Below, in pieces: positions 41,959-51,352 of a stretch of 64,000 bases of DNA. Position numbers and translations under genes: made by a program. Numbering within the stretch: the first letter of the stretch is position 1; each line of letters begins with the position of its first letter. Source of the stretch: Goleter apudmare HA4340-LM2 (GTDB lineage: Bacteria > Cyanobacteriota > Cyanobacteriia > Cyanobacteriales > Nostocaceae); the NCBI GenBank assembly GCA_019359495.1, contig JAHHHF010000089.1:1-64000 (forward strand), read 5' to 3'. Below the pieces are notes generated by a model. The model did not search any database. It had not been told where the DNA came from and was given only the letters and a program-made list of their open reading frames with translations.

Positions 41959-41996
41959 GGGTAAAAGCCCCCGTTTTTAGATAGGGAGGTTTACCC
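41959..41996. other. strong stem-loop upstream of queA
   Basis: GGGTAAA (41959-41965) pairs with TTTACCC (41990-41996), and an inner CCCCC (41968-41972) faces GGGAGG. It sits in the divergent gap between the unknown gene at 41891 and queA at 42133. It may be a regulatory leader or a dispersed repeat; its position and stability are all that can be said. Confidence 0.45.
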
Positions 41997-42132
41997 AATT
42001 TTCATACAGGTGTTTCCGTGTTACCTAATAGTATCAATCTAAAAGTCTAGGGATTAAATTGAGCAGTGATCCCTTAAACTTCTTTGAGCAAGGTCAAATC
42101 AAGTCAGCTTGTTGAAGTCAGTACAGATTTAA

Positions 42133-43323
42133 ATGGAGAAACAAATTACACCACCAAATTTGCAACAAACCTCTAACTCTAGGGATAAGGATGTTGAATT
42201 AGACTGTTCATTAATTGGTTATGAATACGAACTCCCAACGGAACTAATTGCCCAAAATCCAGTAGTTCCAAGAGATAGCTCTCGTTTACTGGTAGTAAAT
42301 TATCGCAATACAGGCAACGAAACAGCACCTCTAAACCACGTTTTCCGTGAATTGCCAGAACTATTGTGTCCGGGAGATTTACTAGTCATGAATAATACTA
42401 AAGTCATGCCTGCCCGCTTGTATGGTCGTAAGTCCACAGGTGCTGAGATTGAGGTGTTGCTGTTGGAGGAGCGACAGTACAATTGTTGGTTAGCTTTGGT
42501 CAAACCAGGAAAACGCTGCAAACGGGGATCAAAGATTATTTTTGACTTGAGGACAAGGAAAGATGGAGGAGAAAGTTCTTTCTCATCTTCCACCCCCTCC
42601 TTAACAGCTACAGTACTGGAAATCGACAAGGCGACTGGGGGGCGTCTGCTGCAATTTGACGTCCCAGAGGGCATGTCTTTAGTGCAACTGTTGGAGATAT
42701 ACGGCGAAGTGCCTTTACCACCCTATATCAGCACCTCGGAAGCTGATGACGAACAATATCAAACAGTTTACGCCCAACAGCCAGGAGCGATCGCTGCTCC
42801 TACAGCTGGGCTACATTTTACCCCAGAATTATTGGCTAGATTGCGCGATCGCGGCATTAATCAAGCCTTTGTGACCCTCCATGTCGGTGTGGGGACTTTT
42901 CGCCCTGTGGAAGTAGAAGATGTCACCACCCACCAAATGCATGAAGAGTGGATGGAAGTGCCCCTAACAACAGTAGAACAAATCCGGGCAACTAAAGCAG
43001 CTGGTGGTCGAGTGATTGCGGTGGGAACTACAGTAGTGCGGGCTTTGGAAGGGGCTGCGCCATCGGGAGATTTGCAACCCTTTTGCGGGAAGACCGACTT
43101 GTTTATTTACCCAGGCTATCAGGTGCGGGTAGTGGAGGGACTAATTACCAACTTTCATTTACCCCGTTCTAGTTTATTGATGCTGGTGAGCGCCTTTATT
43201 GGTAGGCAAAGGTTATTAAATATATACCAACATGCGATCGCTGCTCGCTATCGCTTTTATTCCTTTGGGGATGCCATGCTAATTTTGCCGGCTGCTGTAT
43301 TACCCAGGGCTGAGGGTTTTTAA
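42133..43323 (+). CDS. queA: tRNA preQ1(34) S-adenosylmethionine ribosyltransferase-isomerase
   Basis: A 396-residue enzyme of queuosine synthesis that transfers and isomerizes the ribosyl moiety of SAM to preQ1 in tRNA. Family motifs: [69 protein letters not shown] and [17 protein letters not shown]. It is longer than usual because of a roughly 23-residue N-terminal extension and a loop at about 137-152 rich in Ser, Glu and Lys ([12 protein letters not shown]). A preQ1 riboswitch was not recognised upstream. Next is a TPR protein on the same strand. Confidence 0.95.
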   Translation: MEKQITPPNLQQTSNSRDKDVELDCSLIGYEYELPTELIAQNPVVPRDSSRLLVVNYRNTGNETAPLNHVFRELPELLCPGDLLVMNNTKVMPARLYGRKSTGAEIEVLLLEERQYNCWLALVKPGKRCKRGSKIIFDLRTRKDGGESSFSSSTPSLTATVLEIDKATGGRLLQFDVPEGMSLVQLLEIYGEVPLPPYISTSEADDEQYQTVYAQQPGAIAAPTAGLHFTPELLARLRDRGINQAFVTLHVGVGTFRPVEVEDVTTHQMHEEWMEVPLTTVEQIRATKAAGGRVIAVGTTVVRALEGAAPSGDLQPFCGKTDLFIYPGYQVRVVEGLITNFHLPRSSLLMLVSAFIGRQRLLNIYQHAIAARYRFYSFGDAMLILPAAVLPRAEGF

Positions 43324-43410
43324 ATTTTTAATAGGGAAGTTTTAATTTTTCATGTAGTAGTGGGTACTCTCATTTATAAGGATCTAACAACAAGTACAGG
43401 CCTGCCGCTC

Positions 43411-44517
43411 ATGTCTGAAAAATATCTACTTCATCAGTGGTTTCACGGTTTATCTAGGGCAGCACTATTCTGTTCTTCGGTATTTTTAGTATTGGCTGCA
43501 CCAACAATAATTGATTTCCCAAGAAGTAAGTTACTAGCACAAACTGCTGTTTCTCAAGATTTAGAAGCAGCCAGCTTTTACCAGCAGGGAGTCACACGCT
43601 ACAACCGTCAGGACTTGCAAGGTGCAGAATCTGCCTTTCGTGCAGCGTTACAGCGAGACTCTAGCTTAGGAATGGCCAGGAATTATCTGGGGAATATTTT
43701 CTTACAACAAAACCGCCTGGATGAAGCAGTACAAGAATATGCAGAGGCGATTGGAATTAATCCTAATTCTGCTGAGGCTTATTACAATTTGGGGTTAGCT
43801 TTGCACCGACAAGGGCAAAAAGAAACCGCAATTACTGCTTATCGCCGCAGCCTAGTGATTAATCCGACAATGGCAGCAGTACATTACAACCTCGGTTTGA
43901 TACTCTACGAACAGGGACAGATACCAGAAGCGATCGCCGCATACCAGCAAGCGGTTACTTTTGATAGCAGTAATGCCAATGCCTATTTTAACTTAGCGAT
44001 CGCCCTACAAGACCAAGGTCAAACAACAGAAGCGATCGCCAATTATCGGCAAGTCCTAGAACGAGATCCCCAAAATGCCACAGCCTACAATAATATGGCA
44101 GGTCTAATGGCAATTCAAGGTCAAGCTGCTGAGGCTATCTCTGTTTATCAACAAGCTATTCGCCAAAATCCTAAAAATGCTGCCGCTTACTATAATTTGG
44201 GCGTAACTTTATATAATCAGGGCGATATCAAAAAAGCTAATGGAGTCTTGAATCGCGCCCGCAACGAATACCGCGAGCAAGGAAACACTGAACAAGCCCA
44301 GAAAGCTGAACAACTCATCGAACAAATTGCCCAGCAAACCCAAAAGCAACCCCAATCTGGACAAACACCTAGTTCTGCTGAGACTCCCAAGCCACCAGAA
44401 GTTCCTACAGAAACACAAGTTAATCCCACTGATGTACCAATTTCCATTGAACAACAGCCTTATGTAATACCAGATGTTCCTACAAAAACCCCAGGTACAT
44501 TTGGCGGTAACAGTTAA
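43411..44517 (+). CDS. exported TPR-repeat protein
   Basis: A 368-residue protein from ATG 43411; a GTG at 43360 would add 17 residues. A signal or anchor segment (about 18-38) is followed by seven or more tetratricopeptide repeats (about 50-300) with consensus such as AYYNLGLALHRQGQKETAI, and a low-complexity tail rich in Gln, Pro and Thr (about 300-368). TPRs mediate protein contacts. Lumenal or periplasmic location is likely. It follows queA on the same strand by about 90 bp. The partner is unknown. Confidence 0.85.
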   Translation: MSEKYLLHQWFHGLSRAALFCSSVFLVLAAPTIIDFPRSKLLAQTAVSQDLEAASFYQQGVTRYNRQDLQGAESAFRAALQRDSSLGMARNYLGNIFLQQNRLDEAVQEYAEAIGINPNSAEAYYNLGLALHRQGQKETAITAYRRSLVINPTMAAVHYNLGLILYEQGQIPEAIAAYQQAVTFDSSNANAYFNLAIALQDQGQTTEAIANYRQVLERDPQNATAYNNMAGLMAIQGQAAEAISVYQQAIRQNPKNAAAYYNLGVTLYNQGDIKKANGVLNRARNEYREQGNTEQAQKAEQLIEQIAQQTQKQPQSGQTPSSAETPKPPEVPTETQVNPTDVPISIEQQPYVIPDVPTKTPGTFGGNS

Positions 44518-44559
44518 TATACACCTCGAAAAATTAATTCTGCATTACCCAAAATCCCC

Positions 44560-44606
44560 TGTAGGGGCGTAGCTTGCTTCTCCGTAGGAGTACGGTTGTT
44601 CGCCCT
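44560..44606. repeat. palindromic repeat between convergent genes
   Basis: Nearly identical to 25352-25400: TGTAGGGGCGTAGCTTGCTT, then TCTCCGTAGGAGTACGG and TTGTTCGCCCT. It lies between the TPR gene and convergent ktrA. Confidence 0.75.
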
Positions 44607-44632
44607 GAATCCAGATGCTCATCAGTACTGGA

Positions 44633-45328
44633 CTAAATTGGCAAACGATTAATATCTTTATTACATCCAATAATTACCATCGCGGAACCCCGCTCTAAAC
44701 GCTTAGTTGGATTGGGATTAATTTGAAATTTACCATCTTGACTCACTGCCAACAAATTTACGCCATAGCGGTTACGCAGTTGGAGTTCAGTGATAGTTTT
44801 ACCATGAAATTCATCCGGCACAATGACTTCGACAATGCTATTATCTGGATCGAGTTCAAACCGCTCTAGGATTGACGGTTTGGTGAGTGTGCGTGCCAGA
44901 GCACAACCTGCTTCAAATTCAGGAAAAACAACATGATCTGCACCCACGCGCTTTAACAGCTTGTGGTGAACTTCACTAGAGGCTTTAGCAACTACATGGG
45001 GTACACCACCCTCTTTCACATTTAAGGTAGTAATGATGCTTTCTTGAATGTAGTTACCAATGGCGACAATTACCGTGTCAAATTCAAAAATTCCAGCTTC
45101 TTTGAGTGCAGCCGGCTCTGTCGAATCTAATTGCAAAGCATGACCAACCATTTGCTCAGTCAATGCTGCTGATACTCGTTTCTCATCAATATCTGTAGCT
45201 AGCACCTCATAGCCTAATTTATGAAGTGTAGAACAGACAGAACGACCAAATCGACCTAGACCAATTACGGCAAATTGGTGGTTATCTTTACGTAAACTGC
45301 GAAAAAAGCCTAAAGATGAGAGATTCAC
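44633..45328 (-). CDS. ktrA: KtrA/TrkA-type K+ channel regulatory subunit
   Basis: A 231-residue RCK protein from the GTG at 45328, chosen for its ribosome site (AAGGATAACAA) and the family start NLSSLGFFRSLRKDN; a GTG seven codons upstream is also open. An N-terminal Rossmann domain (FAVIGLGRFGRSVCSTLHKLGYEVLATDID) binds nucleotide, followed by a TrkA_C domain (about 140-231). It gates the KtrB translocator. ktrB lies upstream on the same strand (147 bp apart), so this is the usual ktrBA unit. In cyanobacteria Ktr-type K+ uptake is important after salt or osmotic upshock. Confidence 0.93.
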   Translation of the reverse strand: MNLSSLGFFRSLRKDNHQFAVIGLGRFGRSVCSTLHKLGYEVLATDIDEKRVSAALTEQMVGHALQLDSTEPAALKEAGIFEFDTVIVAIGNYIQESIITTLNVKEGGVPHVVAKASSEVHHKLLKRVGADHVVFPEFEAGCALARTLTKPSILERFELDPDNSIVEVIVPDEFHGKTITELQLRNRYGVNLLAVSQDGKFQINPNPTKRLERGSAMVIIGCNKDINRLPI

Positions 45329-45496
45329 ACTTGTTATCCTTACTAGCACTCCCTATATCTAGGGCAAAAAACTGCTATCTAGAACTAATTAAGAAATTTA
45401 ACTTTTCCCAGATAGCGTCTATTTTAACAGGTGATTTCATCATTAATACTTAATAGTCGATAGTTAAAATTTCTTCCCTCTTGCGCCCTATTTTAA

Positions 45497-46858
45497 CTAA
45501 CCTACAAGTAAATTTTCTTCAGGGTAATGAACTCTGCTAGGACGAGGGTCTCCTAGTACAGCCGACATGAGTAATAAAATGCCGACTCGCCCAATATACA
45601 TTGTGGCAATTAATATTAGCTTCGCTGTTATAGATAAGCCACCTGTAATACCTGTAGAAAGACCAACTGTCGCAAAAGCTGACACGACTTCAAACAGAAT
45701 TTGAATAAAATCCAGTTTTGGATCTGTAAGAGCAATTAAAATCGTAGCTAAAATCACAGTGCCTACGGAACCTACTAACACACCTACAGCTTTCAAAATT
45801 AAAGATATTGCTACCTTGCGTTCGTATAGTAGAACTTCTTCTTTACCTTGGAGAATTGCCTTTGTGCAACTTGTGAGGACTCGCAAGGTTGTGGTTTTAA
45901 TACCACCTCCTGTACCACCTGGACTTGCACCAATAAACATCAAAGCAATGGTGATGAATAAACCCGCAGTTGTCATTTTGCCAATGTCTATGGTGTTAAA
46001 GCCAGCAGTTCTGGGTGTCACTGATTGAAACCAAGCTAGTAATAATTGGTCTCGAAAATTGAGAGAGCCAAAGGTTTCTGGGTTCCTGATTTCTATAGAT
46101 AAAAATGCTATTGTGCCTATAAACAAAAGTATCAATGTGGTGCTGGTTGCCACTTTAAAATCTAAAGTAAATATTTGGGCGGTTGTTTTTTTGAGGAAGC
46201 GATCGCGCAGCCAGAGGTACATTTCCAAAATTACCTGATAACCAATTCCTCCAAAAATAATTAGTCCTGTGATTGTGAATACGACTAAAAAAGATGACTG
46301 ATAGCCAATTAAACTATCTTTAAATAGACTAAACCCCGCATTATTCCAAGCATTAACACTATGAAAAATCGCCAACCATAATCCTTGACTCCAACCATGA
46401 TTAGGCACAAATGCTGGCAGGAGTAATAATACTCCCGTGATTTCAAAAATCATTGTAGTGGCAATGATTGAGCGAATAACTTGGGCACTACCACTCATGC
46501 CTGGACGGTCTAAAGCTTGTTGAATTGCGATTTTTTGTCGCATGTCAAATCTTCGTCCAATCAGCAAAATCAAGAAGGTAGTGGTCGTCATGTAGCCCAA
46601 ACCACCAATCTGAGCTAATAGCAGAATGAACAACTGACCCCAAAAGGAAAAATCAGTACCAGTATCAACGACAGCTAAACCTGTGACGCAGACTGCGGAT
46701 GTTGAGGTGAACAGTGCCACAACCGGGTCATTCCAATTACCACTACTAGTTGAAAAAGGCATCATCAGTAGGACAGCACCTAAAGTGATAACAGCCAGAA
46801 ACCCTAAACAAATCGTGCGAGCAACCGTCATAAACAATTCAAAATTTAGTTTTTGCAA
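45497..46858 (-). CDS. ktrB: KtrB/TrkH-type K+ uptake membrane subunit
   Basis: A 453-residue membrane protein of the Trk/Ktr/HKT superfamily with four MPM repeats. Selectivity-filter regions are visible: TSTSAVCVTGLAVVDTG, AFHSVNAWNNAGFSLF-like segment (here FHSVNAWNNAGFSLFKDS), SVTPRTAGFNTIDI and VVSAFATVGLSTGI. The first glycine of some filters is kept (VTGL, NAGF, TAGF, TVGL), fitting a K+/Na+ symporter. The ATG at 46858 gives nine residues before the MTVART alternative at 46831. ktrA follows. Confidence 0.94.
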   Translation of the reverse strand: MQKLNFELFMTVARTICLGFLAVITLGAVLLMMPFSTSSGNWNDPVVALFTSTSAVCVTGLAVVDTGTDFSFWGQLFILLLAQIGGLGYMTTTTFLILLIGRRFDMRQKIAIQQALDRPGMSGSAQVIRSIIATTMIFEITGVLLLLPAFVPNHGWSQGLWLAIFHSVNAWNNAGFSLFKDSLIGYQSSFLVVFTITGLIIFGGIGYQVILEMYLWLRDRFLKKTTAQIFTLDFKVATSTTLILLFIGTIAFLSIEIRNPETFGSLNFRDQLLLAWFQSVTPRTAGFNTIDIGKMTTAGLFITIALMFIGASPGGTGGGIKTTTLRVLTSCTKAILQGKEEVLLYERKVAISLILKAVGVLVGSVGTVILATILIALTDPKLDFIQILFEVVSAFATVGLSTGITGGLSITAKLILIATMYIGRVGILLLMSAVLGDPRPSRVHYPEENLLVG

Positions 46859-47066
46859 GCATCTCGTCTGCTGATTGTATTTAACCTAAAGCAGTTTTAC
46901 CTGAGTGAGTCCAGGTTTCCTAGGGGGAACAACTGTGTAGCAGTACAGAATTGCGATAAATGTGAAATAGCTTCATCAAGGGAAAGTTCATAAATTTACC
47001 CAGGAAGGATAAACTAAGTTTGCCCTCACTGAACGCAAAATACCCTTATTTAATTAAAAACACACA

Positions 47067-47079
47067 TGGTAGCCTACCA
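47067..47079. promoter_or_regulatory. inverted repeat upstream of the tocopherol methyltransferase gene
   Basis: TGGTAGCCTACCA is symmetrical around its centre (six-base arms) and lies about 45 bp before the ATG at 47124. It could be a regulator site; none is known to me. Confidence 0.3.
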
Positions 47080-47123
47080 GTATGTTTATTTAAATTTTGC
47101 TTCAATTCAATACTGCTTTCTCC

Positions 47124-47966
47124 ATGAGCACAACACTATATCAGCAAATTCAGCAATTTTATGATGCTTCCTCTGGTCTGTGGGAACAGATTTGGGGCGA
47201 ACACATGCATCATGGCTACTATGGGCCAAATGGCACGCACAGAAAAGACCGCCGTCAGGCTCAAATTGATTTAATCGAAGAACTGCTCAAATGGGCAGGA
47301 GTGGAAGCACCAGAGAATATCCTGGATGTAGGTTGTGGTATTGGTGGCAGTTCTCTGTACCTAGCAGAAAAGTTTCATGCCAGGGCAACAGGAATTACTC
47401 TCAGTCCAGTACAAGCCGCTAGAGCCACAGAACGCGCTCAAGAGGCTAATTTGAGTACTAGAAGTCAGTTTTTAGTGGCGGATGCCCAAGCAATGCCCTT
47501 TGCTGACAATTCTTTTGATTTGGTGTGGTCACTAGAAAGTGGTGAACACATGCCAGATAAAACCAAGTTTCTGCAAGAGTGTTACCGGGTCTTAAAACCT
47601 GGCGGTAAGTTGATTATGGTGACTTGGTGTCATCGACCGACAGATACATCACCACTAACGGCAGATGAACAAAAGCATTTGCAAGAAATTTATCGAGTTT
47701 ATTGTTTGCCATATGTGATTTCGTTACCGGAGTATGAAGCTATTGCGCGTCAACTCCCATTACAAAAGATCCGCACTGCTGATTGGTCAACCGCCGTTGC
47801 CCCGTTTTGGAATGTGGTTATTGATTCAGCTTTTACTCCCCAAGCAATTTGGGGGTTACTGAGTTCGGGTTGGACGACAATTCAAGGGGCACTGTCGCTA
47901 GGGTTGATGCGTCGTGGTTATGAGCGTGGGTTAATTAGGTTTGGGTTGTTGTGTGGAAATAAGTAA
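47124..47966 (+). CDS. tocopherol (gamma-tocopherol-type) methyltransferase
   Basis: A 280-residue SAM-dependent methyltransferase from ATG 47124. Motif I is ILDVGCGIGGSSLYLA, followed by QAMPFADNSFDLVWSLESGEHM and VLKPGGKLIMVTWCHRP. It closely resembles Nostoc/Synechocystis gamma-tocopherol methyltransferases, which convert gamma- to alpha-tocopherol (plant VTE4). The homogentisate phytyltransferase follows on the same strand 30 bp later, which supports the assignment. It acts at the membrane surface. Confidence 0.92.
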   Translation: MSTTLYQQIQQFYDASSGLWEQIWGEHMHHGYYGPNGTHRKDRRQAQIDLIEELLKWAGVEAPENILDVGCGIGGSSLYLAEKFHARATGITLSPVQAARATERAQEANLSTRSQFLVADAQAMPFADNSFDLVWSLESGEHMPDKTKFLQECYRVLKPGGKLIMVTWCHRPTDTSPLTADEQKHLQEIYRVYCLPYVISLPEYEAIARQLPLQKIRTADWSTAVAPFWNVVIDSAFTPQAIWGLLSSGWTTIQGALSLGLMRRGYERGLIRFGLLCGNK

Positions 47967-47996
47967 CAAACCACAGAGACGCAGTGAGGGGAGAGA

Positions 47997-48929
47997 ATGA
48001 GTCAGTTTTCTGGGCAAGAGTCTCCTGATGTTCAGGGGAGTTGGTTTGATGCTTTTTGGAGATTTTCTCGTCCACACACGATTATTGGTACTAGTTTAAG
48101 TGTGTTGGCTTTGTATTTAATTGCTGTGGCCGTGGGCAATGGGAATTACTCGCTATTTTCATTTTTGGGGGGTTGGATTGCCTGTCTGTGTGGCAATGTT
48201 TATATTGTGGGGCTGAATCAACTCGAAGATGTCGAGATTGATAAGATTAATAAGCCTCATTTACCTCTGGCATCAGGAGAATTTTCTCAAAGACAAGGAC
48301 AAATAATTGTTGCCATTACTGGTATTTTGGCGCTAGTTGTAGCTTTGTTAACTGGGCCATTTTTGTTTGGGATGGTGGCTATCAGTTTGGCGATTGGTAG
48401 TGCTTATTCTTTGCCACCAATTCGTTTGAAGCGTTTTCCTTTCTGGGCAGCTTTGTGTATTTTCTCAGTGCGGGGAACTATTGTTAATTTAGGGCTATTT
48501 TTGCACTTTAGTGGACTACCGCTAGAAAACCCTGCGGTGCCACCTACTGTCTGGGTGTTGATGGTATTTATTTTGGTGTTTACGTTTGCGATCGCTATCT
48601 TTAAAGATATCCCTGATATGGAAGGGGATCTTCGTTACAATATCACTACTTTCACCATCCAACTTGGTGCCCAGGCAGTGTTTAATCTGGCTCTGTGGGT
48701 ACTAACTCTCTGTTATTTAGGGATGATTCTGGTCGGAGTACTGCATTTAGCAGCAGTTAACCCACTATTCTTGGTGATTAGTCACTTAGTAGCCCTAATT
48801 TGGATGTGGTTGCAAAGTTGGGCGGTAGACTTGCAAGATAAAAATGCGATCGCTAATTTTTATCAATTTATCTGGAAGCTCTTTTTCGTGGAATATCTGA
48901 TTTTCCCTATTGCCTGTCTTTTGGCTTAA
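47997..48929 (+). CDS. hpt: homogentisate phytyltransferase
   Basis: A 310-residue UbiA-family prenyltransferase with about nine membrane helices. The Asp-rich motifs are NQLEDVEIDKINKP (about residues 74-87) and KDIPDMEGD (about 204-212). It joins homogentisate and phytyl diphosphate, the first committed step of tocopherol synthesis (slr1736/VTE2 counterpart). It lies between the tocopherol methyltransferase and a TPR gene, with gaps of 30 and 5 bp, so all three are probably one operon. Confidence 0.95.
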   Translation: MSQFSGQESPDVQGSWFDAFWRFSRPHTIIGTSLSVLALYLIAVAVGNGNYSLFSFLGGWIACLCGNVYIVGLNQLEDVEIDKINKPHLPLASGEFSQRQGQIIVAITGILALVVALLTGPFLFGMVAISLAIGSAYSLPPIRLKRFPFWAALCIFSVRGTIVNLGLFLHFSGLPLENPAVPPTVWVLMVFILVFTFAIAIFKDIPDMEGDLRYNITTFTIQLGAQAVFNLALWVLTLCYLGMILVGVLHLAAVNPLFLVISHLVALIWMWLQSWAVDLQDKNAIANFYQFIWKLFFVEYLIFPIACLLA

Positions 48930-48934
48930 TCACA

Positions 48935-49393
48935 ATGCTAGGAACTTTGCAAACAACTGAAATTTTAGCTGTTGCTGTTGTAGTTTTCAGTATTACTTTG
49001 CTGATTTATTTAGCTGCTAAAACCTTGATTACCTCCAACTTTTTTCAAACAGGTGTCAATCTCTATCAACAAAAAGATTATCAAGGTGCCCAAACAGCAT
49101 TCCGGAAAGTCATTTCTATGAACTCTACTAATGATGTGGTGCGCTTGATGTTGGGTGATGTTTTAAACCAGCAAGGCCAAGTAGAGGAAGCAAAGGAATG
49201 GTTTAAGGAAGTGATTCGCCGCAGTCCTAAAAATCCCCAAGGTTACTTGCGTCTGGCAAACGTTCTGATGCAGGAAAATCAGTTGGCAGCAGCTAAAACT
49301 AATTTGCAACAAGCCCAGGAATTGCTGCAAAAACAGCGCCAACCAGAAAAAGCTGCACAAATCTCTCGGATTTTAGATAAGATGAGCGTCTGA
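48935..49393 (+). CDS. membrane-anchored TPR protein
   Basis: A 152-residue protein with an N-terminal membrane segment (about 7-28, ILAVAVVVFSITLLIYLAAK) and three TPR units (about 36-140, for example GVNLYQQKDYQGAQTAFRKV). It starts 5 bp after the phytyltransferase stop. It may help organise tocopherol enzymes at the membrane, but that is inferred only from position. Confidence 0.85.
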   Translation: MLGTLQTTEILAVAVVVFSITLLIYLAAKTLITSNFFQTGVNLYQQKDYQGAQTAFRKVISMNSTNDVVRLMLGDVLNQQGQVEEAKEWFKEVIRRSPKNPQGYLRLANVLMQENQLAAAKTNLQQAQELLQKQRQPEKAAQISRILDKMSV

Positions 49394-49438
49394 AGCCTGG
49401 GGCGAAGAGGTTATTGATTAAGTAACAATTGCTGCTTA

Positions 49439-49469
49439 GATACCCGATTTTCTTGAGGAGTCGGGTATC
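49439..49469 (+). terminator. hairpin after the tocopherol operon
   Basis: GATACCCGA (49439-49447) pairs with TCGGGTATC (49461-49469), and a T-run occurs about 11 nt later. It lies between convergent genes and may serve both. Confidence 0.6.
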
Positions 49470-49485
49470 TTAAAATTGCTGTTTT

Positions 49486-50826
49486 TTATAGTCCACACAT
49501 TGACAGGATTTGCCTCACGATCATCACTAAGGCAATTGCAATCATCACCATTAATGTCACCTTACCACCAGGAACAAATGGTTGATTAATTGGATATGAT
49601 AATTGCTGCTGTTCCCGATGTTTCCAGGTCATTAACGCTGGAATTATCCCTCCTAAAACAGAAACACTGAAAGTTCCAGCGTAATCTAAAGCGGTAAAGA
49701 AAATACCGGGATTGAGTACTCCAAAACTCATAGAAGGTAAAAGAATTATCGAATAAAGTGGTAGACGGTGAGAAGATTTACTCTGTGTTACTAAGGAAAC
49801 ATCTCGGAAGAAATCCAACAAACCGTACATAAATCCAATGAATGATGTCACAATCGCAAACTCGGAAAACACAGATACTAGCAATCCTAACCATTCCCCT
49901 GCACCACCCGCTCGCAAAATTTGCAGAGGGTCAAAAATAGTTTTACTGTCAAAAGCTTTCTGGATCATCTCAGGACTGGCGCTGCCCAAAATCACCGCAT
50001 TCCATGCCAAAAACATGATTAAGGGAATTACAGAACCAATCACAATCGATTGCCGAATTTTCTGGCGATCGCCTTCTAGCTGGTTTACAACCATCGGGAC
50101 AACGTTATGATAAAACAATGCCACAAACATCACTGAAACAGCACTACCAAGGGCACTCCAGTTTTGAAAGAGGAATTGTGTACTCTTAACTTGTCCTCCA
50201 GCCAGTAATAATAGTCCCAAAAATGACACCAGGACAATAGCAACAAAAGCGCTATTCAGTTTCTCCACCAACCTTTCTCGCCCCAGATACATGAGTCCGC
50301 CAAATAAGAGTGTGAAAGTCATTGCGCCTACCCATCCAGGTAGAACCTGCTGCACACCGAAAACTTTAGCGATCGCAGATCCTAAAATATCTCCACCTTC
50401 AGCGATGTATGCTATCAACAAGGCATAGTGCAAGAACAAATAAGCCCCACCAGCCATTCTCGCGCCAAAACACCCCAAAGTGTTCTCCACCATTGCCAAC
50501 ATATTGACATTGGGACGCCCCACAAGACGCATGGTGTTGACAGTCGCCTCGGCAATTAATAACCCTGCAACTAAAGCGTAAACCCAAGCCCCAATCATCA
50601 ACACTGTAGATGGCACAACACCAGACGAAATAGTCACCGCAGGCAGTGCTAAAATACCAGCACCAACTGTTGTACCAGCAATCAAAGCAGTGCTTCCTAA
50701 AATACTACCTGGTTGATGACTTAGTTGCTTGCCATCAAATTCTAGGTGAGAAAATAGGCGAGTGACTTGTTCTTCTTTTGACTGAGGAATGCTCTGGATA
50801 GGATTAATGCTCAAGTTTGTGCCCAA
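49486..50826 (-). CDS. aromatic amino acid permease (HAAAP family)
   Basis: A 446-residue membrane protein with about eleven helices, in the hydroxy/aromatic amino acid permease family (TyrP/Mtr/TnaB-like): GSTALIAGTTVGAGILALP near residue 45, FVALFYHNVVPMVVNQLEGD in the middle and ALDYAGTFSVSVLGGIIP near the end. The substrate is probably Tyr or Trp. The open frame begins with TTG at 50826; no ATG is available near the N-terminus and no clear ribosome site is seen, so the start is uncertain. It is convergent with the tocopherol operon, whose precursor homogentisate comes from tyrosine. Confidence 0.85.
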   Translation of the reverse strand: MGTNLSINPIQSIPQSKEEQVTRLFSHLEFDGKQLSHQPGSILGSTALIAGTTVGAGILALPAVTISSGVVPSTVLMIGAWVYALVAGLLIAEATVNTMRLVGRPNVNMLAMVENTLGCFGARMAGGAYLFLHYALLIAYIAEGGDILGSAIAKVFGVQQVLPGWVGAMTFTLLFGGLMYLGRERLVEKLNSAFVAIVLVSFLGLLLLAGGQVKSTQFLFQNWSALGSAVSVMFVALFYHNVVPMVVNQLEGDRQKIRQSIVIGSVIPLIMFLAWNAVILGSASPEMIQKAFDSKTIFDPLQILRAGGAGEWLGLLVSVFSEFAIVTSFIGFMYGLLDFFRDVSLVTQSKSSHRLPLYSIILLPSMSFGVLNPGIFFTALDYAGTFSVSVLGGIIPALMTWKHREQQQLSYPINQPFVPGGKVTLMVMIAIALVMIVRQILSMCGL

Positions 50827-50915
50827 ATTGAAAGCTTAATGTTAAGTTGTGTAACTAAAATCCTAGCAAAAACTTTGTATATACTTTTTTAGCCGAAATA
50901 ATACTGACAAAATCA

Positions 50916-50947
50916 TTGTAGAGAAGAGAAACTTTATTTCTCTACAA
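50916..50947 (-). terminator. hairpin overlapping a gene 3' end
   Basis: TTGTAGAGAA (50916-50925) pairs with TTTCTCTACAA (50937-50947). The last codons of the minus-strand reading frame ending at 50934 lie in the stem. A T-rich stretch follows on the minus strand. Confidence 0.55.
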
Positions 50948-51142
50948 CATAATTTACATTTTGCTTCAGCAAGTTTTTCGCCAAAAATTGTATAGCATCA
51001 ATTTCCATCTTAAACCTGCGATCGCTGTGAATCACATCAGTTTTTTCATCATTTAACTTTTTAGTTAGGTTGATGATTTCTGTTGCACAAAGGAGACAAT
51101 AATAATCCCAATACCTAATGTCCACATAGGTAGAAAAGCCAA
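50934..51142 (-). pseudogene. small protein, probably frameshifted
   Basis: Two frames each look protein-like over adjacent halves. From the TTG at 51142 or ATG at 51127, with a GGAGGA ribosome site ahead, one frame gives LAFLPMWTLGIGIIIVSF, a membrane helix, then stops. The second frame from about 51060 gives NLTKKLNDEKTDVIHSDRRF and a helical tail to 50934. One indel would join them into a roughly 65-residue membrane protein. The continuous frame alone (GTG 51125) has a poor N-terminus. Confidence 0.4.
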
Positions 51143-51166
51143 TTGTCCTCCTCCCTCAGCACTTAA

Positions 51167-51352
51167 CTATCGCTTGTACTGGCTCAAAGCTGGTTTTTGC
51201 AAGCGATAAATGATATCTATCAATATCAGCATCACCCCAGCGATGACAGTAATAACAGTCACATTCCCAGATGCAACTAATCGCCCAACGACGTTTCCCA
51301 TCACTGCGGCTGTAAACAAAAATAGGATGCCAATCAAGTTAATGCGATACAT
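51167..51352 (-). CDS. small membrane protein of unknown function
   Basis: A 61-residue protein with two predicted membrane helices (about 5-25 and 31-50: MYRINLIGILFLFTAAVMG and VITVIAGVMLILIDIIYRL) and a basic end. It precedes the frameshifted small gene by about 25-40 bp on the same strand. I do not recognise the family. Confidence 0.6.
   Translation of the reverse strand: MYRINLIGILFLFTAAVMGNVVGRLVASGNVTVITVIAGVMLILIDIIYRLQKPALSQYKR

Noticed and set aside
42000-42132. preQ1 riboswitch before queA
   Set aside because: No compact pseudoknot-like pattern was recognised.
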